Assembly: GCA_019747815.1 (NCBI GenBank)
Contig: JAIEQJ010000001.1
Span: 120,943 to 184,942, forward strand
DNA: 64,000 nucleotides
Reading direction: 5' to 3'
Source: Hyphomonadaceae bacterium
Lineage (GTDB): Bacteria > Pseudomonadota > Alphaproteobacteria > Rhizobiales > Hyphomicrobiaceae
In this document: piece after piece, positions 1 to 8,589 of the stretch
Position numbering within the stretch: position 1 is the stretch's first letter
Layout: every line of letters begins with the position of its first letter
Notes under the pieces: generated by a model
What the model was told of the DNA's origin: nothing
Seen by the model: the letters and a program-made list of their open reading frames with translations, nothing else
Database searches by the model: none
Program-made: the position numbers and the translations under genes

Positions 1-1
1 G

Positions 2-562
2 AACTGGGCCGCCAGCGGCGGACCCGGCTTCTTCGACCAGCCCGCCGGCGAAGTGACGCCGCGCATCAGAGACTTGGGCATGAACTTGGCGACGGTGATG
101 GTGAGCGATCCCGCTGGCCGCAGCGCGCAGGAGGAGCTGCTGTCCGATCTGATGATCTCGGTGATCGAGCGCTTCACGCCCTGGCGCACGATTTCGGCCT
201 CGCTAGCTCTGCGCGCCGATTTGCAAGCCTTCGACTGGCGGGTGCGCCGGGCAGTGGATCTTATCCGCTCCGCCCCCTCGACCCGGATTTGCGTCGATAC
301 GCTGGCGCGCGAGTCCGGCTTATCGCGAGCGCACTTTTACCGCCTGTTCCAACGCACAGCGCAAGTCAGTCCGCACGTATACCTGAACGTCGTTAGGATG
401 GAGCTGGCGGTGAAAGCCGTTGTCGATTCAAGCGATAGCCTTGCCGTGGTCAGCGACACGCTCGGTTTCAGCGCCCCGGCGCATTTTGCGCGGTTCTTCC
501 GTGAGCATGCGGGCGTCAAGCCGAGCGAGTTCCGTGTCGTTTCGCGCATGGGTCTCGCGTAA
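2..562 (+). CDS. AraC-family transcriptional regulator, 5' end outside window
   Basis: The frame is open from base 2, so the gene starts before the window and the GTG at 53 is probably internal. The last ~100 residues form an AraC/XylS DNA-binding domain with two helix-turn-helix units: LARESGLSRAHFYRLFQ in the first, and VSDTLGFSAPAHFARFFRE in the second, ending in the family-typical G-x-KPSEFR. It lies 129 bases before the molybdenum hydroxylase operon on the same strand and could be its activator, which is an inference from position only. The ligand domain is not visible. Confidence 0.85.
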   Translation, partial: NWAASGGPGFFDQPAGEVTPRIRDLGMNLATVMVSDPAGRSAQEELLSDLMISVIERFTPWRTISASLALRADLQAFDWRVRRAVDLIRSAPSTRICVDTLARESGLSRAHFYRLFQRTAQVSPHVYLNVVRMELAVKAVVDSSDSLAVVSDTLGFSAPAHFARFFREHAGVKPSEFRVVSRMGLA

Positions 563-691
563 GATCCGTTCGATAAAAAATGAGACAATTCGGTAAGTCC
601 TGAGACGGCTGGGTCTGGTCGGCCAGCACGACCCGATGGGAGCTTCTACGCGCCTGCCGCCAAGAGCAGCGCGCGAGAGAAACGCCCCGGT

Positions 692-3655
692 ATGTCCGTA
701 CAGTCACAAGCCTGGACCGGCCGCTCGATTGAGCGCGTGGAAGACGCCGCGCTTCTCACCGGGCTTGGCCGCTACATCGACGACCTAGGCGTCCCCTCCG
801 GCACATTGCACGCGGCCATCCTGCGCTCGCCGCATCCCCACGCCAAGATTGAGGCGGTGCGCGCAGCGGCGGCAGCGGCGCTCCCCGGCGTAGCGGCTGT
901 CATCACTGGCGACGATATTGTGCGCCTGACGACCAGCCTTCCAGTCGGCGTGCGCGCATCGATCAAATGCTGGCCGATGGCGGTCGACCGGGTGCGCTAC
1001 GTAGGCGAGCCGGTGGCGGTGGTGGTGGCGGTCGACCGCTATGTCGCCGAGGACGCGCTCGACCTGATCGAGGTCGGCTACCGGCTCCTAGCGGCCATTG
1101 TCGATCCGCGCGCCGCGCTCGAGCCCGAGGCACCGCGCCTGCACGAGAGCCTGGATTCCAACATCGCCAGCGAACGCTGCTTTCGCTACGGCGACCCAGA
1201 AGCCGCTTTCGCCAAGGCGGCGCATCGCATTGGCATCGATGTGCACTACCCGCGCAACTCCTGCACGCCGCTTGAGACCTACGGCGTCGTGGCGAGTTAC
1301 AGCCCGGGCGAGGATGCTTACGACATCCTATCCGGCTTCCAGGGGCCGTTCAGCATTCACTCGGTAATAGCGCGCGCCCTGAAGGTGCCCGGCAACAGGC
1401 TGCGTTTACGCACGCCGCCGGATTCGGGCGGAAGCTTCGGCATCAAGCAGGGCGTGTTCCCCTACCTCGTCCTGATGGGCGTGGCCTCCCGCGTCGCGGG
1501 CCGCCCCGTCAAGTGGGTGGAAGATCGGCTTGAGCATCTGACCGGATCGGTGTCGGCCACCAATCGCGCAACACGGATCGAGGCCGCCGTCGATGCTGAC
1601 GGGCGTGTGCGCGCGCTGGCCTGGGATCAGATCGAAGACGTCGGCGCGCACATCCGCGCCCCGGAGCCGGCCACACTCTACCGCATGCACGGCAACCTGA
1701 CCGGCGCTTACGACGTCCGACACGTGGCGGTACGGAATCGCGTGGTCGTCACCAACAAGACGCCAACCGGGCTCAACCGCGGCTTCGGCGGTCCCCAGGT
1801 CTACTACGCGCTCGAGAGGCTGATGCAGCGTATCGCCCTCGAGCTGAAACTTGATCCGCTGGAAGTGATCCGGCGCAACTTGGTGCCGTCCAAGGCCTTC
1901 CCCTACCGCACCGCCACGGGCGCGCTCCTCGACTCCGGCAACTACCAACAAGCGCTGGAGGTGGCAGCGCGAGACGGTGGGCTCGCAGAGCTGCGCGCCC
2001 GCCGTGACGCGGCCAGGCGGGAGGGCAAGCTCTACGGCATCGGCTTTGCCGCTGTGGTGGAGCCGAGCGTCTCCAACATGGGCTATATCACCACGGCGCT
2101 GACGCCCGAGGAGCGTGCCAAAGCGGGGCCCAAGAACGGCGCGCAGGCGACCGCCACCATCTCCATCGATCCACTCGGCACGGTGTCCGCGCATATCGCG
2201 TCGGTGCCTCAGGGCCAGGGACACCGCACGGTGCTGGCACAAGTGATCGCGGATCAACTTGGGCTCAAGCCGGCTGACATTTTCGTCGTCGCAGAGATGG
2301 ACACGGCCCGCGACGCCTGGTCGATAGCGTCCGGCAACTATTCGAGCCGCTTCGCGGCAGCCGTGTGCGGAGCGGCGCACATCGCGGCCGCGCGCCTGCG
2401 GGCCAAGCTTGCGCGCATCGCTGCCGCGCAACTCAACGTGAGCGCCGAGGAGATCGAGTTCGCAGGCGGCAAGGTGCAAGCCCGCGGCAACCCGGACAAC
2501 GCGCTTGCCTTCGCCCGCCTGGCGGCAACGAGCCACTGGGCCCCGGGCGCCCTACCCTCCGACGTCGATCAGGCCTTCCGGGAGACCGCGTTCTGGACTC
2601 CGCCGGAGCTGACCGCACCGACTGAAAGCGACGAGGTCAACTCATCGCTCTGCCACGGTTTCATCTTCGACATCTGCGGCCTGGAGGTGGACCGAGTCAC
2701 CGGCGCCGTGCGCATCGACAAGTACGTGACGATGCACGACTGCGGCCGCGTGCTGCACCCCGGAATGGTGGCAGGCCAAATCACCGGCGGCTTCGCGCAC
2801 GCGCTGGGGGCAGCCCTTTACGAGGAATACGCCTACGCGCCGGACGGCAGCTTCCTAGCCGGTACCTTTGCTGACTACCTGGTGCCGACCTGCATGGAGG
2901 TGCCAGCGCCGCTGATCCTACATATCGAGACGCCGTCGCCATTCACCCCGCTCGGTGCCAAGGGCGTAGGTGAAGGCAACTGCATGAGCACGCCCGTGTG
3001 CGTTGCCAACGCGGTTGCGGATGCGCTCGGAATTGCCGATATCGACCTGCCGCTGACCCCGGCGAAACTCGCAGCAACGCTTCAACGCGTCGAGCCGCCG
3101 CCACCCCCTCGCGCCGTTGCGGCGGCTCTACCTGCGGGTAAGGGACGTGCTCTACACGGAGCTGGCGAGGCGCGTGTGGCGGCCGCGCCCGAGGCAGTCT
3201 GGAGCGCCTTGCTCGACACCCGCGTCCTGGCCTCGATCATCCCGGGCTGTCACGACGTCGAACAGGTCTCGGCCACGCATTTCCGAGCCGACGTCACGCT
3301 CGGCGTTGGTCCAGTGAAGGGTCGCTACCGGGCTGAGGTGAAGCTCGAGGACCTGGTGCCGCCGCAATCGGCCACACTCATCGGCAGCGCCGTCGGAGCG
3401 CTCGGATCAGCGGTGGGCAAAGGCAGCGTACGCCTCTCTGGCGACGATGTCGGCGGCACCGTCATCAGCTACGAATACGATGCGGAGATCGGCGGGAAGG
3501 CGGCGGCCGTCGGTGGCCGGCTGCTGGACGGTGCGGCGCGCATCGTCATCCGCCAGTTCTTCGAGGCGCTGGCCCGGCGGGTGGCTGGGACGGCCGCGCC
3601 GGCCTGGCGTCTATGGCTCGACCGGCTGCTGGCGCGGTTCCGGGGGCGGCCATGA
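692..3655 (+). CDS. hmfA: Molybdenum hydroxylase large subunit fused to CoxG-like domain (probable 2-furoyl-CoA dehydrogenase large subunit)
   Basis: 987 aa, xanthine dehydrogenase family. An a/b hammerhead domain (about 20-135) is followed by two molybdopterin-binding domains (about 140-790). Visible motifs are PQGQGH at 506-511 and GAKGVGEG at 755-762, which holds the catalytic glutamate. The active-site loop reads RGFGG at 363-367, not AYxCSFR, so this is not a CO dehydrogenase. Residues about 820-970 are an SRPBCC/CoxG-like domain (IIPGCHDVEQV, ADVTLGVGPVKG), normally a separate protein. The following genes encode FAD and 2Fe-2S subunits, a CoA ligase and a crotonase in the hmfABCDE order. 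The furoyl-CoA substrate is inferred from that order and is not proven by sequence. The next gene overlaps by ATGA. Confidence 0.8.
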   Translation: MSVQSQAWTGRSIERVEDAALLTGLGRYIDDLGVPSGTLHAAILRSPHPHAKIEAVRAAAAAALPGVAAVITGDDIVRLTTSLPVGVRASIKCWPMAVDRVRYVGEPVAVVVAVDRYVAEDALDLIEVGYRLLAAIVDPRAALEPEAPRLHESLDSNIASERCFRYGDPEAAFAKAAHRIGIDVHYPRNSCTPLETYGVVASYSPGEDAYDILSGFQGPFSIHSVIARALKVPGNRLRLRTPPDSGGSFGIKQGVFPYLVLMGVASRVAGRPVKWVEDRLEHLTGSVSATNRATRIEAAVDADGRVRALAWDQIEDVGAHIRAPEPATLYRMHGNLTGAYDVRHVAVRNRVVVTNKTPTGLNRGFGGPQVYYALERLMQRIALELKLDPLEVIRRNLVPSKAFPYRTATGALLDSGNYQQALEVAARDGGLAELRARRDAARREGKLYGIGFAAVVEPSVSNMGYITTALTPEERAKAGPKNGAQATATISIDPLGTVSAHIASVPQGQGHRTVLAQVIADQLGLKPADIFVVAEMDTARDAWSIASGNYSSRFAAAVCGAAHIAAARLRAKLARIAAAQLNVSAEEIEFAGGKVQARGNPDNALAFARLAATSHWAPGALPSDVDQAFRETAFWTPPELTAPTESDEVNSSLCHGFIFDICGLEVDRVTGAVRIDKYVTMHDCGRVLHPGMVAGQITGGFAHALGAALYEEYAYAPDGSFLAGTFADYLVPTCMEVPAPLILHIETPSPFTPLGAKGVGEGNCMSTPVCVANAVADALGIADIDLPLTPAKLAATLQRVEPPPPPRAVAAALPAGKGRALHGAGEARVAAAPEAVWSALLDTRVLASIIPGCHDVEQVSATHFRADVTLGVGPVKGRYRAEVKLEDLVPPQSATLIGSAVGALGSAVGKGSVRLSGDDVGGTVISYEYDAEIGGKAAAVGGRLLDGAARIVIRQFFEALARRVAGTAAPAWRLWLDRLLARFRGRP

Positions 3656-4479
3656 AGCCGCCGCCCTTCGACTACGTTCGGGCCGCGACGCTCGCCGAGG
3701 CACACGCGGTATTGGCGACCGAAGGCACCGACGCCCGCATCATCGCCGGCGGTCAGACACTCGTACCCATGCTGTCGATGCGGCTAGCGCGGCCCAGGGT
3801 CCTGATCGACATCATGCGGCTGCCTGAACTCGCAACGATCGAGGAGAGCGCAGGCAGCATTCATGTTGGCGCCGGGGTACGGCAGGCTGAACTGCTCGCC
3901 TGGCCGGATCTCGCCAGCCGCCAGCCTCTGCTTGCCGCCGCGCTGCCCTGGGTTGGGCATGCCCAGACGCGCAGCCGCGGCACGGTGTGTGGCTCGGTCG
4001 CGCATGCAGACCCCAGCGCCGAGATCCCCCTCGTGCTGGTGGCGCTAGGCGGCAGCATCGTCCTTTCGACCCGGCGCCGCCAGAGGACGGTCGCTGCCGA
4101 GCAGTTCTTCATAGGCTCGCTATCTACCGACCGGCGCGACGAGGAGCTGATTGCGGCAGTGTTGTTCCCCTGTGCCCCGCCAGAACACGGCTACGCCTTC
4201 CGCGAATTCGGACGCCGACACGGCGATTTTGCGGTGACTGCCTGCGCGGCCTTGGTCACGCCTGAACGCGTGCGGCTGGCTGTCGGTGGCGTGGCCGATC
4301 GCCCTGTGGCCCGGGAATGGGGAGCATTGGCGGGGAGCGCCCTGGACGACGCGCTGAACGAGTTCGCCTACGATCTCGATGCGCGCGACGATCTACACGC
4401 CACAGCCCGCTTCCGCCGAGATCTTGTACGGCAACTCGGCCGCGAGGTGATCATGGAGGCGCGCCGATGCCTCGCTTGA
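3652..4479 (+). CDS. hmfB: Molybdenum hydroxylase FAD-binding subunit (probable 2-furoyl-CoA dehydrogenase medium subunit)
   Basis: 275 aa, CoxM/CutM family. The N-terminal FAD domain has IIAGGQTLVPMLSMRLARP, which binds the FAD pyrophosphate, and a second FAD segment reading RGTVCGSVAHADPSAEIP. The C-terminal domain (about 175-270) is the CO dehydrogenase flavoprotein C-terminal type. It should pass electrons from the 2Fe-2S subunit to an acceptor. The ATG at 3652 overlaps the stop of the large subunit (ATGA), so I prefer it to the upstream GTG at 3613. The small-subunit gene overlaps its 3' end by 13 bases, showing tight translational coupling. Confidence 0.82.
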   Translation: MKPPPFDYVRAATLAEAHAVLATEGTDARIIAGGQTLVPMLSMRLARPRVLIDIMRLPELATIEESAGSIHVGAGVRQAELLAWPDLASRQPLLAAALPWVGHAQTRSRGTVCGSVAHADPSAEIPLVLVALGGSIVLSTRRRQRTVAAEQFFIGSLSTDRRDEELIAAVLFPCAPPEHGYAFREFGRRHGDFAVTACAALVTPERVRLAVGGVADRPVAREWGALAGSALDDALNEFAYDLDARDDLHATARFRRDLVRQLGREVIMEARRCLA

Positions 4480-4976
4480 GCGCCACCAGCCGCCACGCCG
4501 TCAGCTTTGTGCTCAACGGCCGGAGCACCACCGCCGACGCCGAGCCACGCATGCTGCTGACCGATTTCCTACGTCACGTCCTTGGGCTGACCGGAACTCA
4601 CGTCGGCTGCGAACACGGCGTATGCGGTGCCTGCACCATTCATATCGACGGTCAGCCGGCGCGGGCCTGCCTGACACTAGCGGTCCAGGTAGATGGCGCC
4701 AGCGTACGCACGATCGAGGACCTGGCGCCTGAGCCCGGCCGCCTATCCGTGCTGCAGGCGGCGTTCCGCCGGCACCACGCACTGCAATGCGGGTTCTGCA
4801 CGCCCGGCATGCTGATGTCGCTCGACGCCTACCTTGCCGCAAACCCCGAGCCCGACGAGGCGGAGTTGCGCAAGTACCTGAGCGGCCACCTGTGCCGGTG
4901 CACCGGTTACGTTCCGATCGTTGCCGCCGCACTCGACGCGGCCAAGAGATTGCGGGAGGACACCGCGAATGCTTGA
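4467..4976 (+). CDS. hmfC: Molybdenum hydroxylase 2Fe-2S subunit (probable 2-furoyl-CoA dehydrogenase small subunit)
   Basis: 169 aa. It has all eight cluster cysteines: C48, C53, C56 and C68 for the plant-ferredoxin-like cluster, and C108, C111, C143 and C145 for the helical-bundle cluster ([14 protein letters not shown]). Together with the two preceding genes it completes an LMS molybdenum hydroxylase. The ATG at 4467 is chosen because the protein then begins just before the ferredoxin domain. It overlaps the FAD subunit by 13 bases and the next gene by 8 bases. Confidence 0.88.
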   Translation: MPRLSATSRHAVSFVLNGRSTTADAEPRMLLTDFLRHVLGLTGTHVGCEHGVCGACTIHIDGQPARACLTLAVQVDGASVRTIEDLAPEPGRLSVLQAAFRRHHALQCGFCTPGMLMSLDAYLAANPEPDEAELRKYLSGHLCRCTGYVPIVAAALDAAKRLREDTANA

Positions 4977-6528
4977 TCTCGGACTGTCGTTCGTGGCGGC
5001 CGTCTCGCGCGACGTCAACGCGCTCGCGATCGTCGATCGGTCAGTACGGTTGACGTATGGCGAGTGGTACGCGCGTGTCTCCTCGGTTGTCGCCGGCTTC
5101 GACGAGCTCGGACTCGCCCCGGGAGATCACCTCGTTACCGTGCTGCAGAATCGCTGGGAGGCGGCGACTTTGCACTGGGCCTGCCAGCTCGCCGGCATTG
5201 TCGTCACACCCATCAACTGGCGCGCCAAGCCAGACGAGGTGGACTACTGCCTCAACGACTCCAATGCCAAGGCGATTGTCTACGAAGGTATCTCGGCCGA
5301 GCCCGTCGAGAAGGCTGCCACGGCACGCTCACGCATTCGTATCAGCCTCGACGGCGACAGGGTCGGCGCCACGCCGTTCAGTCGCCTCGCCGATTGCTCG
5401 GCCGCGCCGGCCAAGCCGCGCGCCAGCGCCGAAAGTTGGTCGGTGATGTTGTACACGTCAGGTACGACGGCACGGCCCAAGGGAGTACCTCGACGCCACC
5501 GGGCCGAGCGCGCTGCGGCGCTCGCACATGTCGCACAGAATATGTACGGGCGCGGCGAGCGCACGCTCGGCGTGATGCCGCTGTATCACACAATGGGCGT
5601 GCGCTCGCTGCTGGCCATGGCCGAGATCGGCGGCACGTTCGTTTGCCTGCCGCGCTTCGACGCGGTGCGAGCGCTGGAGCTGATCGAAGCGGAACGCGTA
5701 ACCAATCTTTACCTCGTGCCAACGCTTTATCACGATCTCGTCCATCACCCACGCTTTGCGGCAACCGACACTACCTCGGTGCGCAAGCTCGGCTTCGCCG
5801 GCGCTTCGATGACGGATGGCCTGGTCAAGAAGCTAAGCGATGACTTCACGCCCGACCTATTCGTCAACCACTACGGCTCGTCGGAGATCTACACGTTCAC
5901 GATCGACCAGAAGGCGGCCGCCAAACCCGGATCGGCAGGTCGGGCGGGACTCAACCAGATCATCCGCGTCGTCAAGTTGAATGCGGCCACTCCGGACGAC
6001 CTCGCCGCGCCCGGCGAGGAAGGCGAAGTCGTCGCGCTGCTGGCCGGCGATGAAGCTTTTGAAGGCTACTGGCAACGGCCCGACGCCGATGCTAAGGCGC
6101 TGCGGCAGGGGTGGTACTTCACGGGGGATACCGGCTACCTCGATCCCGACGGCGACCTGTTCGTGACTGGCCGCGTCGACGACATGATCATCACCGGCGG
6201 CGAGAACGTCTCACCCATCGAGATCGAGAGCTGCCTCTCGCTCCACGTTGCGGTCGCAGAGGTCGCCGTGGTCGGCCTGCCTGACCCGCGGTGGGGCAAG
6301 ATCGTCGTGGCGTTCGTCAAACGGCGCGCACAGGTTGACTACGAGACGCTCGACGCCTTCTGCCGCACCTCCGGGCTCGCGAATTTCAAGCGACCGCGCA
6401 AGTACGTGTTCGTCGATGCCATTCCGAAGTCGCCCGTCGGCAAGCTCCTGCGCCGCAAGCTCGTGGCCGGAGAGTACGTGGCCGAAGGCTCGCTCACAAA
6501 CCTCCATGAGAAAGGAAGCCAAGCATGA
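4969..6528 (+). CDS. hmfD: Acyl-CoA synthetase, AMP-forming (probable 2-furoate--CoA ligase)
   Basis: 519 aa, ANL superfamily. The P-loop is YTSGTTARPKGVP, the A5 motif YGSSEIYTF, and the A7-A8 region runs from GWYFTGDTGYL to GRVDDMIITGGENVSP. The catalytic A10 lysine is in PKSPVGKLLRRKL. It would activate the imported acid to its CoA thioester using ATP. GGGAGGA lies about 12 bases before the ATG at 4969, which overlaps the stop of the 2Fe-2S subunit. The substrate (2-furoate) is inferred from the operon order. The family also includes benzoate and cyclohexanecarboxylate ligases, so another aromatic or heterocyclic acid is possible. Confidence 0.8.
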   Translation: MLDLGLSFVAAVSRDVNALAIVDRSVRLTYGEWYARVSSVVAGFDELGLAPGDHLVTVLQNRWEAATLHWACQLAGIVVTPINWRAKPDEVDYCLNDSNAKAIVYEGISAEPVEKAATARSRIRISLDGDRVGATPFSRLADCSAAPAKPRASAESWSVMLYTSGTTARPKGVPRRHRAERAAALAHVAQNMYGRGERTLGVMPLYHTMGVRSLLAMAEIGGTFVCLPRFDAVRALELIEAERVTNLYLVPTLYHDLVHHPRFAATDTTSVRKLGFAGASMTDGLVKKLSDDFTPDLFVNHYGSSEIYTFTIDQKAAAKPGSAGRAGLNQIIRVVKLNAATPDDLAAPGEEGEVVALLAGDEAFEGYWQRPDADAKALRQGWYFTGDTGYLDPDGDLFVTGRVDDMIITGGENVSPIEIESCLSLHVAVAEVAVVGLPDPRWGKIVVAFVKRRAQVDYETLDAFCRTSGLANFKRPRKYVFVDAIPKSPVGKLLRRKLVAGEYVAEGSLTNLHEKGSQA

Positions 6529-7331
6529 GCACGCCAATGACGTTCTCCGAACCGCGCCTAGCCAAACTCAACGGCTTCCGTGTCGAATTCGACGCTGCCA
6601 AGGAGCGCGCCGACATCATCCTTGACCGTCCACCGCTCAACGTCATCGAGATGCCCCAGCGCGATCAGTTGCGTCTGGTGTTCGAGACGCTCGACGAAGA
6701 TGCACGCGTACGCGTCATTGTGCTGCGCGCCATCGGTCAGCACTTCTCGAGCGGCGGCAACATCAAAGGATTCATGGAGGCGACGCCTGAACATGTCTCC
6801 AAGCTGGCCTGGAACATCGCTGCGCCGGCCCGCTGCTCCAAGCCGGTAGTCGCCGCCAATCGCGGCTATTGCTTCGGCGTGGGTTTCGAAATCTCGCTCG
6901 CCTGCGACTTCCGTATCGTGTCTGAGACCTGCCAATACGCGCTGCCCGAACAGAAGCTCGGCCAGATCCCGGGCTCGGGCGGCTCTGCGCGCCTGCAGAA
7001 GATGGTCGGCATAACACGCACCAAGGACATCGTGATGCGGTCGAAGCGCATCCCGGGTCGCCAGGCCTACGAGTGGGGCGTGGCAACCGAATGCGTGCCC
7101 GACGACAAACTGGAGGCGGCGACGGACGCCCTTGTCGCAGAGCTGGGCAGCTTCTCACCAATTGCGCAGCGCACGGCCAAGAAGCTGCTGAACGACACAG
7201 AGGACTCAACGCTCGCTATCGCCATCGAGCTCGAAGGTCACTGCTACAGCCGTCTGAGGCAGTCCGACGACTTCAAGGAAGGTGTCGAGGCATTCCACGC
7301 CAAGAGACCCGCCGCATTCCGCGGCACCTAG
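6525..7331 (+). CDS. hmfE: Enoyl-CoA hydratase/isomerase family protein (probable 2-oxoglutaroyl-CoA hydrolase)
   Basis: 268 aa crotonase. The oxyanion-hole segments are visible as FSSGGNIKGF and RGYCFGVGFEISLACDFR, and the family C-terminal region ends in FHAKRPAAFRG. The start overlaps the ligase stop as ATGA. In the 2-furoate pathway HmfE is a crotonase-fold enzyme that releases 2-oxoglutarate from the ring-opened CoA ester, and this gene sits in the same place. If the substrate is different, it would be an ordinary hydratase of a ring-cleavage pathway. Confidence 0.78.
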   Translation: MSTPMTFSEPRLAKLNGFRVEFDAAKERADIILDRPPLNVIEMPQRDQLRLVFETLDEDARVRVIVLRAIGQHFSSGGNIKGFMEATPEHVSKLAWNIAAPARCSKPVVAANRGYCFGVGFEISLACDFRIVSETCQYALPEQKLGQIPGSGGSARLQKMVGITRTKDIVMRSKRIPGRQAYEWGVATECVPDDKLEAATDALVAELGSFSPIAQRTAKKLLNDTEDSTLAIAIELEGHCYSRLRQSDDFKEGVEAFHAKRPAAFRGT

Positions 7332-7369
7332 CCGACTACCCAAAGTAAACGTCGCACAAGGAGGAAACC

Positions 7370-8542
7370 ATGCTTCGCCTGAAATCCACACTCGCTGCTC
7401 TGTCGGTCAGCGCTATGCTGTCCGGCACAGCAATCGCCGCAGATCCAATCAAGATCGGCGTGGTCACGCCCCTGAGCGGCACCTATGCAGGCATTGGCCA
7501 GCAGGTGCGTTGGGGTCTCGAACTCGCGACCAAGGAACTCAACGCCACGGGCGGCATCATGGGCCGGCAGATCGAGCTGATTTTCGAGGACGAGGAAGCC
7601 AATCCCTCCGTGGCCGTGCAGAAGGCCGAGAAGCTGTTCCAGGTCAGCAAGGTCGACTTCCTGACCGGAACCGTCAACTCCGGATCCACCCTTGCAGTCG
7701 GCCAGCTTGCCGAACGCTCAGACAAGCTCATCGCCACCACCGTGTCATTCGCCGACTCGATCACGGGTGACAAGTGCTCGCCCAATGTGTTCCGCGTCAA
7801 CGCCAAGGCCGGCCAGCAGTCGGCGGCGCTGGCCGCCTGGTTGGTGAAGGCAAAGCCACAGGCCAAGGTATATTACCTCGGCCCCGACTACGAGATGGGC
7901 CGCTCGACGGTCGCCGCGTTCAAATCCAACGTTGATCGCGTCGGCGGCCAGAGCCTCGGCGAGGTCTTCGCCCCGCTCGACAGCAAGGACTACACGCAAT
8001 ACTTCGGTCAACTGCGCGCTGCACGCCCGCAGGTGCTTTACACGTCGGTTGCTGGCAACGACACCGTCCGGCTGCTCACGCAGTTGCAGGAGTTCGGACT
8101 ACTCGAGGGTCTGACCATCCTCGGCGCGTCTGGCACGGTGACGGCCCAGAACATCGCCGCCATCGGCAAGGCCGTAGAAGGCTTCGTCACAGGCGTCGGC
8201 TACACGGCCGAGATCGACACCCCCGAGAACAAGAAATTCGTCGCGGCTTTCCAGGCTGCGAACAAGGCTGACCCGGATTTGTATGGCGCCGATTCCTACG
8301 GGCTGATCTACGCCTATAAAGCCGCGGTCGACAAGGCCAACAGCACCGAAACAGCGAAGGTGCGCGACGCGCTGCGCGGGCTTGCTTGGGATACACCGCA
8401 AGGAAAGAAGACCATCCGCGCCGGCGACCATCAGGCCGAGCAGATCATGTACGTGGTGCAGGTGACCGGCGGCAAATTCAAGATCGTGGCACAGGTCGCA
8501 GCCGCCGATGCCATCGGCCCGGACGTGTGCACGCGCTTCTAG
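7370..8542 (+). CDS. Liv-type ABC transporter substrate-binding protein
   Basis: 390 aa periplasmic binding protein of the branched-chain amino acid/aromatic acid type (Peripla_BP_6). A signal peptide is visible: positively charged MLRLK, a hydrophobic core and a cut near GTAIA-ADP. The mature N-terminus IKIGVVTPLSGTYAG is typical of the family. AAGGAGG lies 8 bases before the ATG, the strongest ribosome binding site in the operon, which fits the high demand for a binding protein. It probably captures the acid that the preceding enzymes degrade. Confidence 0.88.
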   Translation: MLRLKSTLAALSVSAMLSGTAIAADPIKIGVVTPLSGTYAGIGQQVRWGLELATKELNATGGIMGRQIELIFEDEEANPSVAVQKAEKLFQVSKVDFLTGTVNSGSTLAVGQLAERSDKLIATTVSFADSITGDKCSPNVFRVNAKAGQQSAALAAWLVKAKPQAKVYYLGPDYEMGRSTVAAFKSNVDRVGGQSLGEVFAPLDSKDYTQYFGQLRAARPQVLYTSVAGNDTVRLLTQLQEFGLLEGLTILGASGTVTAQNIAAIGKAVEGFVTGVGYTAEIDTPENKKFVAAFQAANKADPDLYGADSYGLIYAYKAAVDKANSTETAKVRDALRGLAWDTPQGKKTIRAGDHQAEQIMYVVQVTGGKFKIVAQVAAADAIGPDVCTRF

Positions 8543-8589
8543 GAGAAGACCCGTAGCGGATTCGTGAGGCCGCACCCTGGGAAGATCAT

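Noticed and set aside
53..55. GTG as the start of the AraC regulator
   Set aside because: The frame is open to the window edge and an AraC regulator should have some 150 more N-terminal residues, so the GTG is probably internal.
1406..2536. 376-codon open frame on the minus strand
   Set aside because: It lies wholly inside the molybdenum hydroxylase large-subunit gene; its protein is rich in His, Arg and Gly and matches nothing. It is a GC-rich shadow.
692..3655. Large subunit at 692-3655 as a second CO dehydrogenase
   Set aside because: The active-site loop is NRGFGGPQ without the AYxCSFR cysteine, and the operon context is CoA-ester catabolism.
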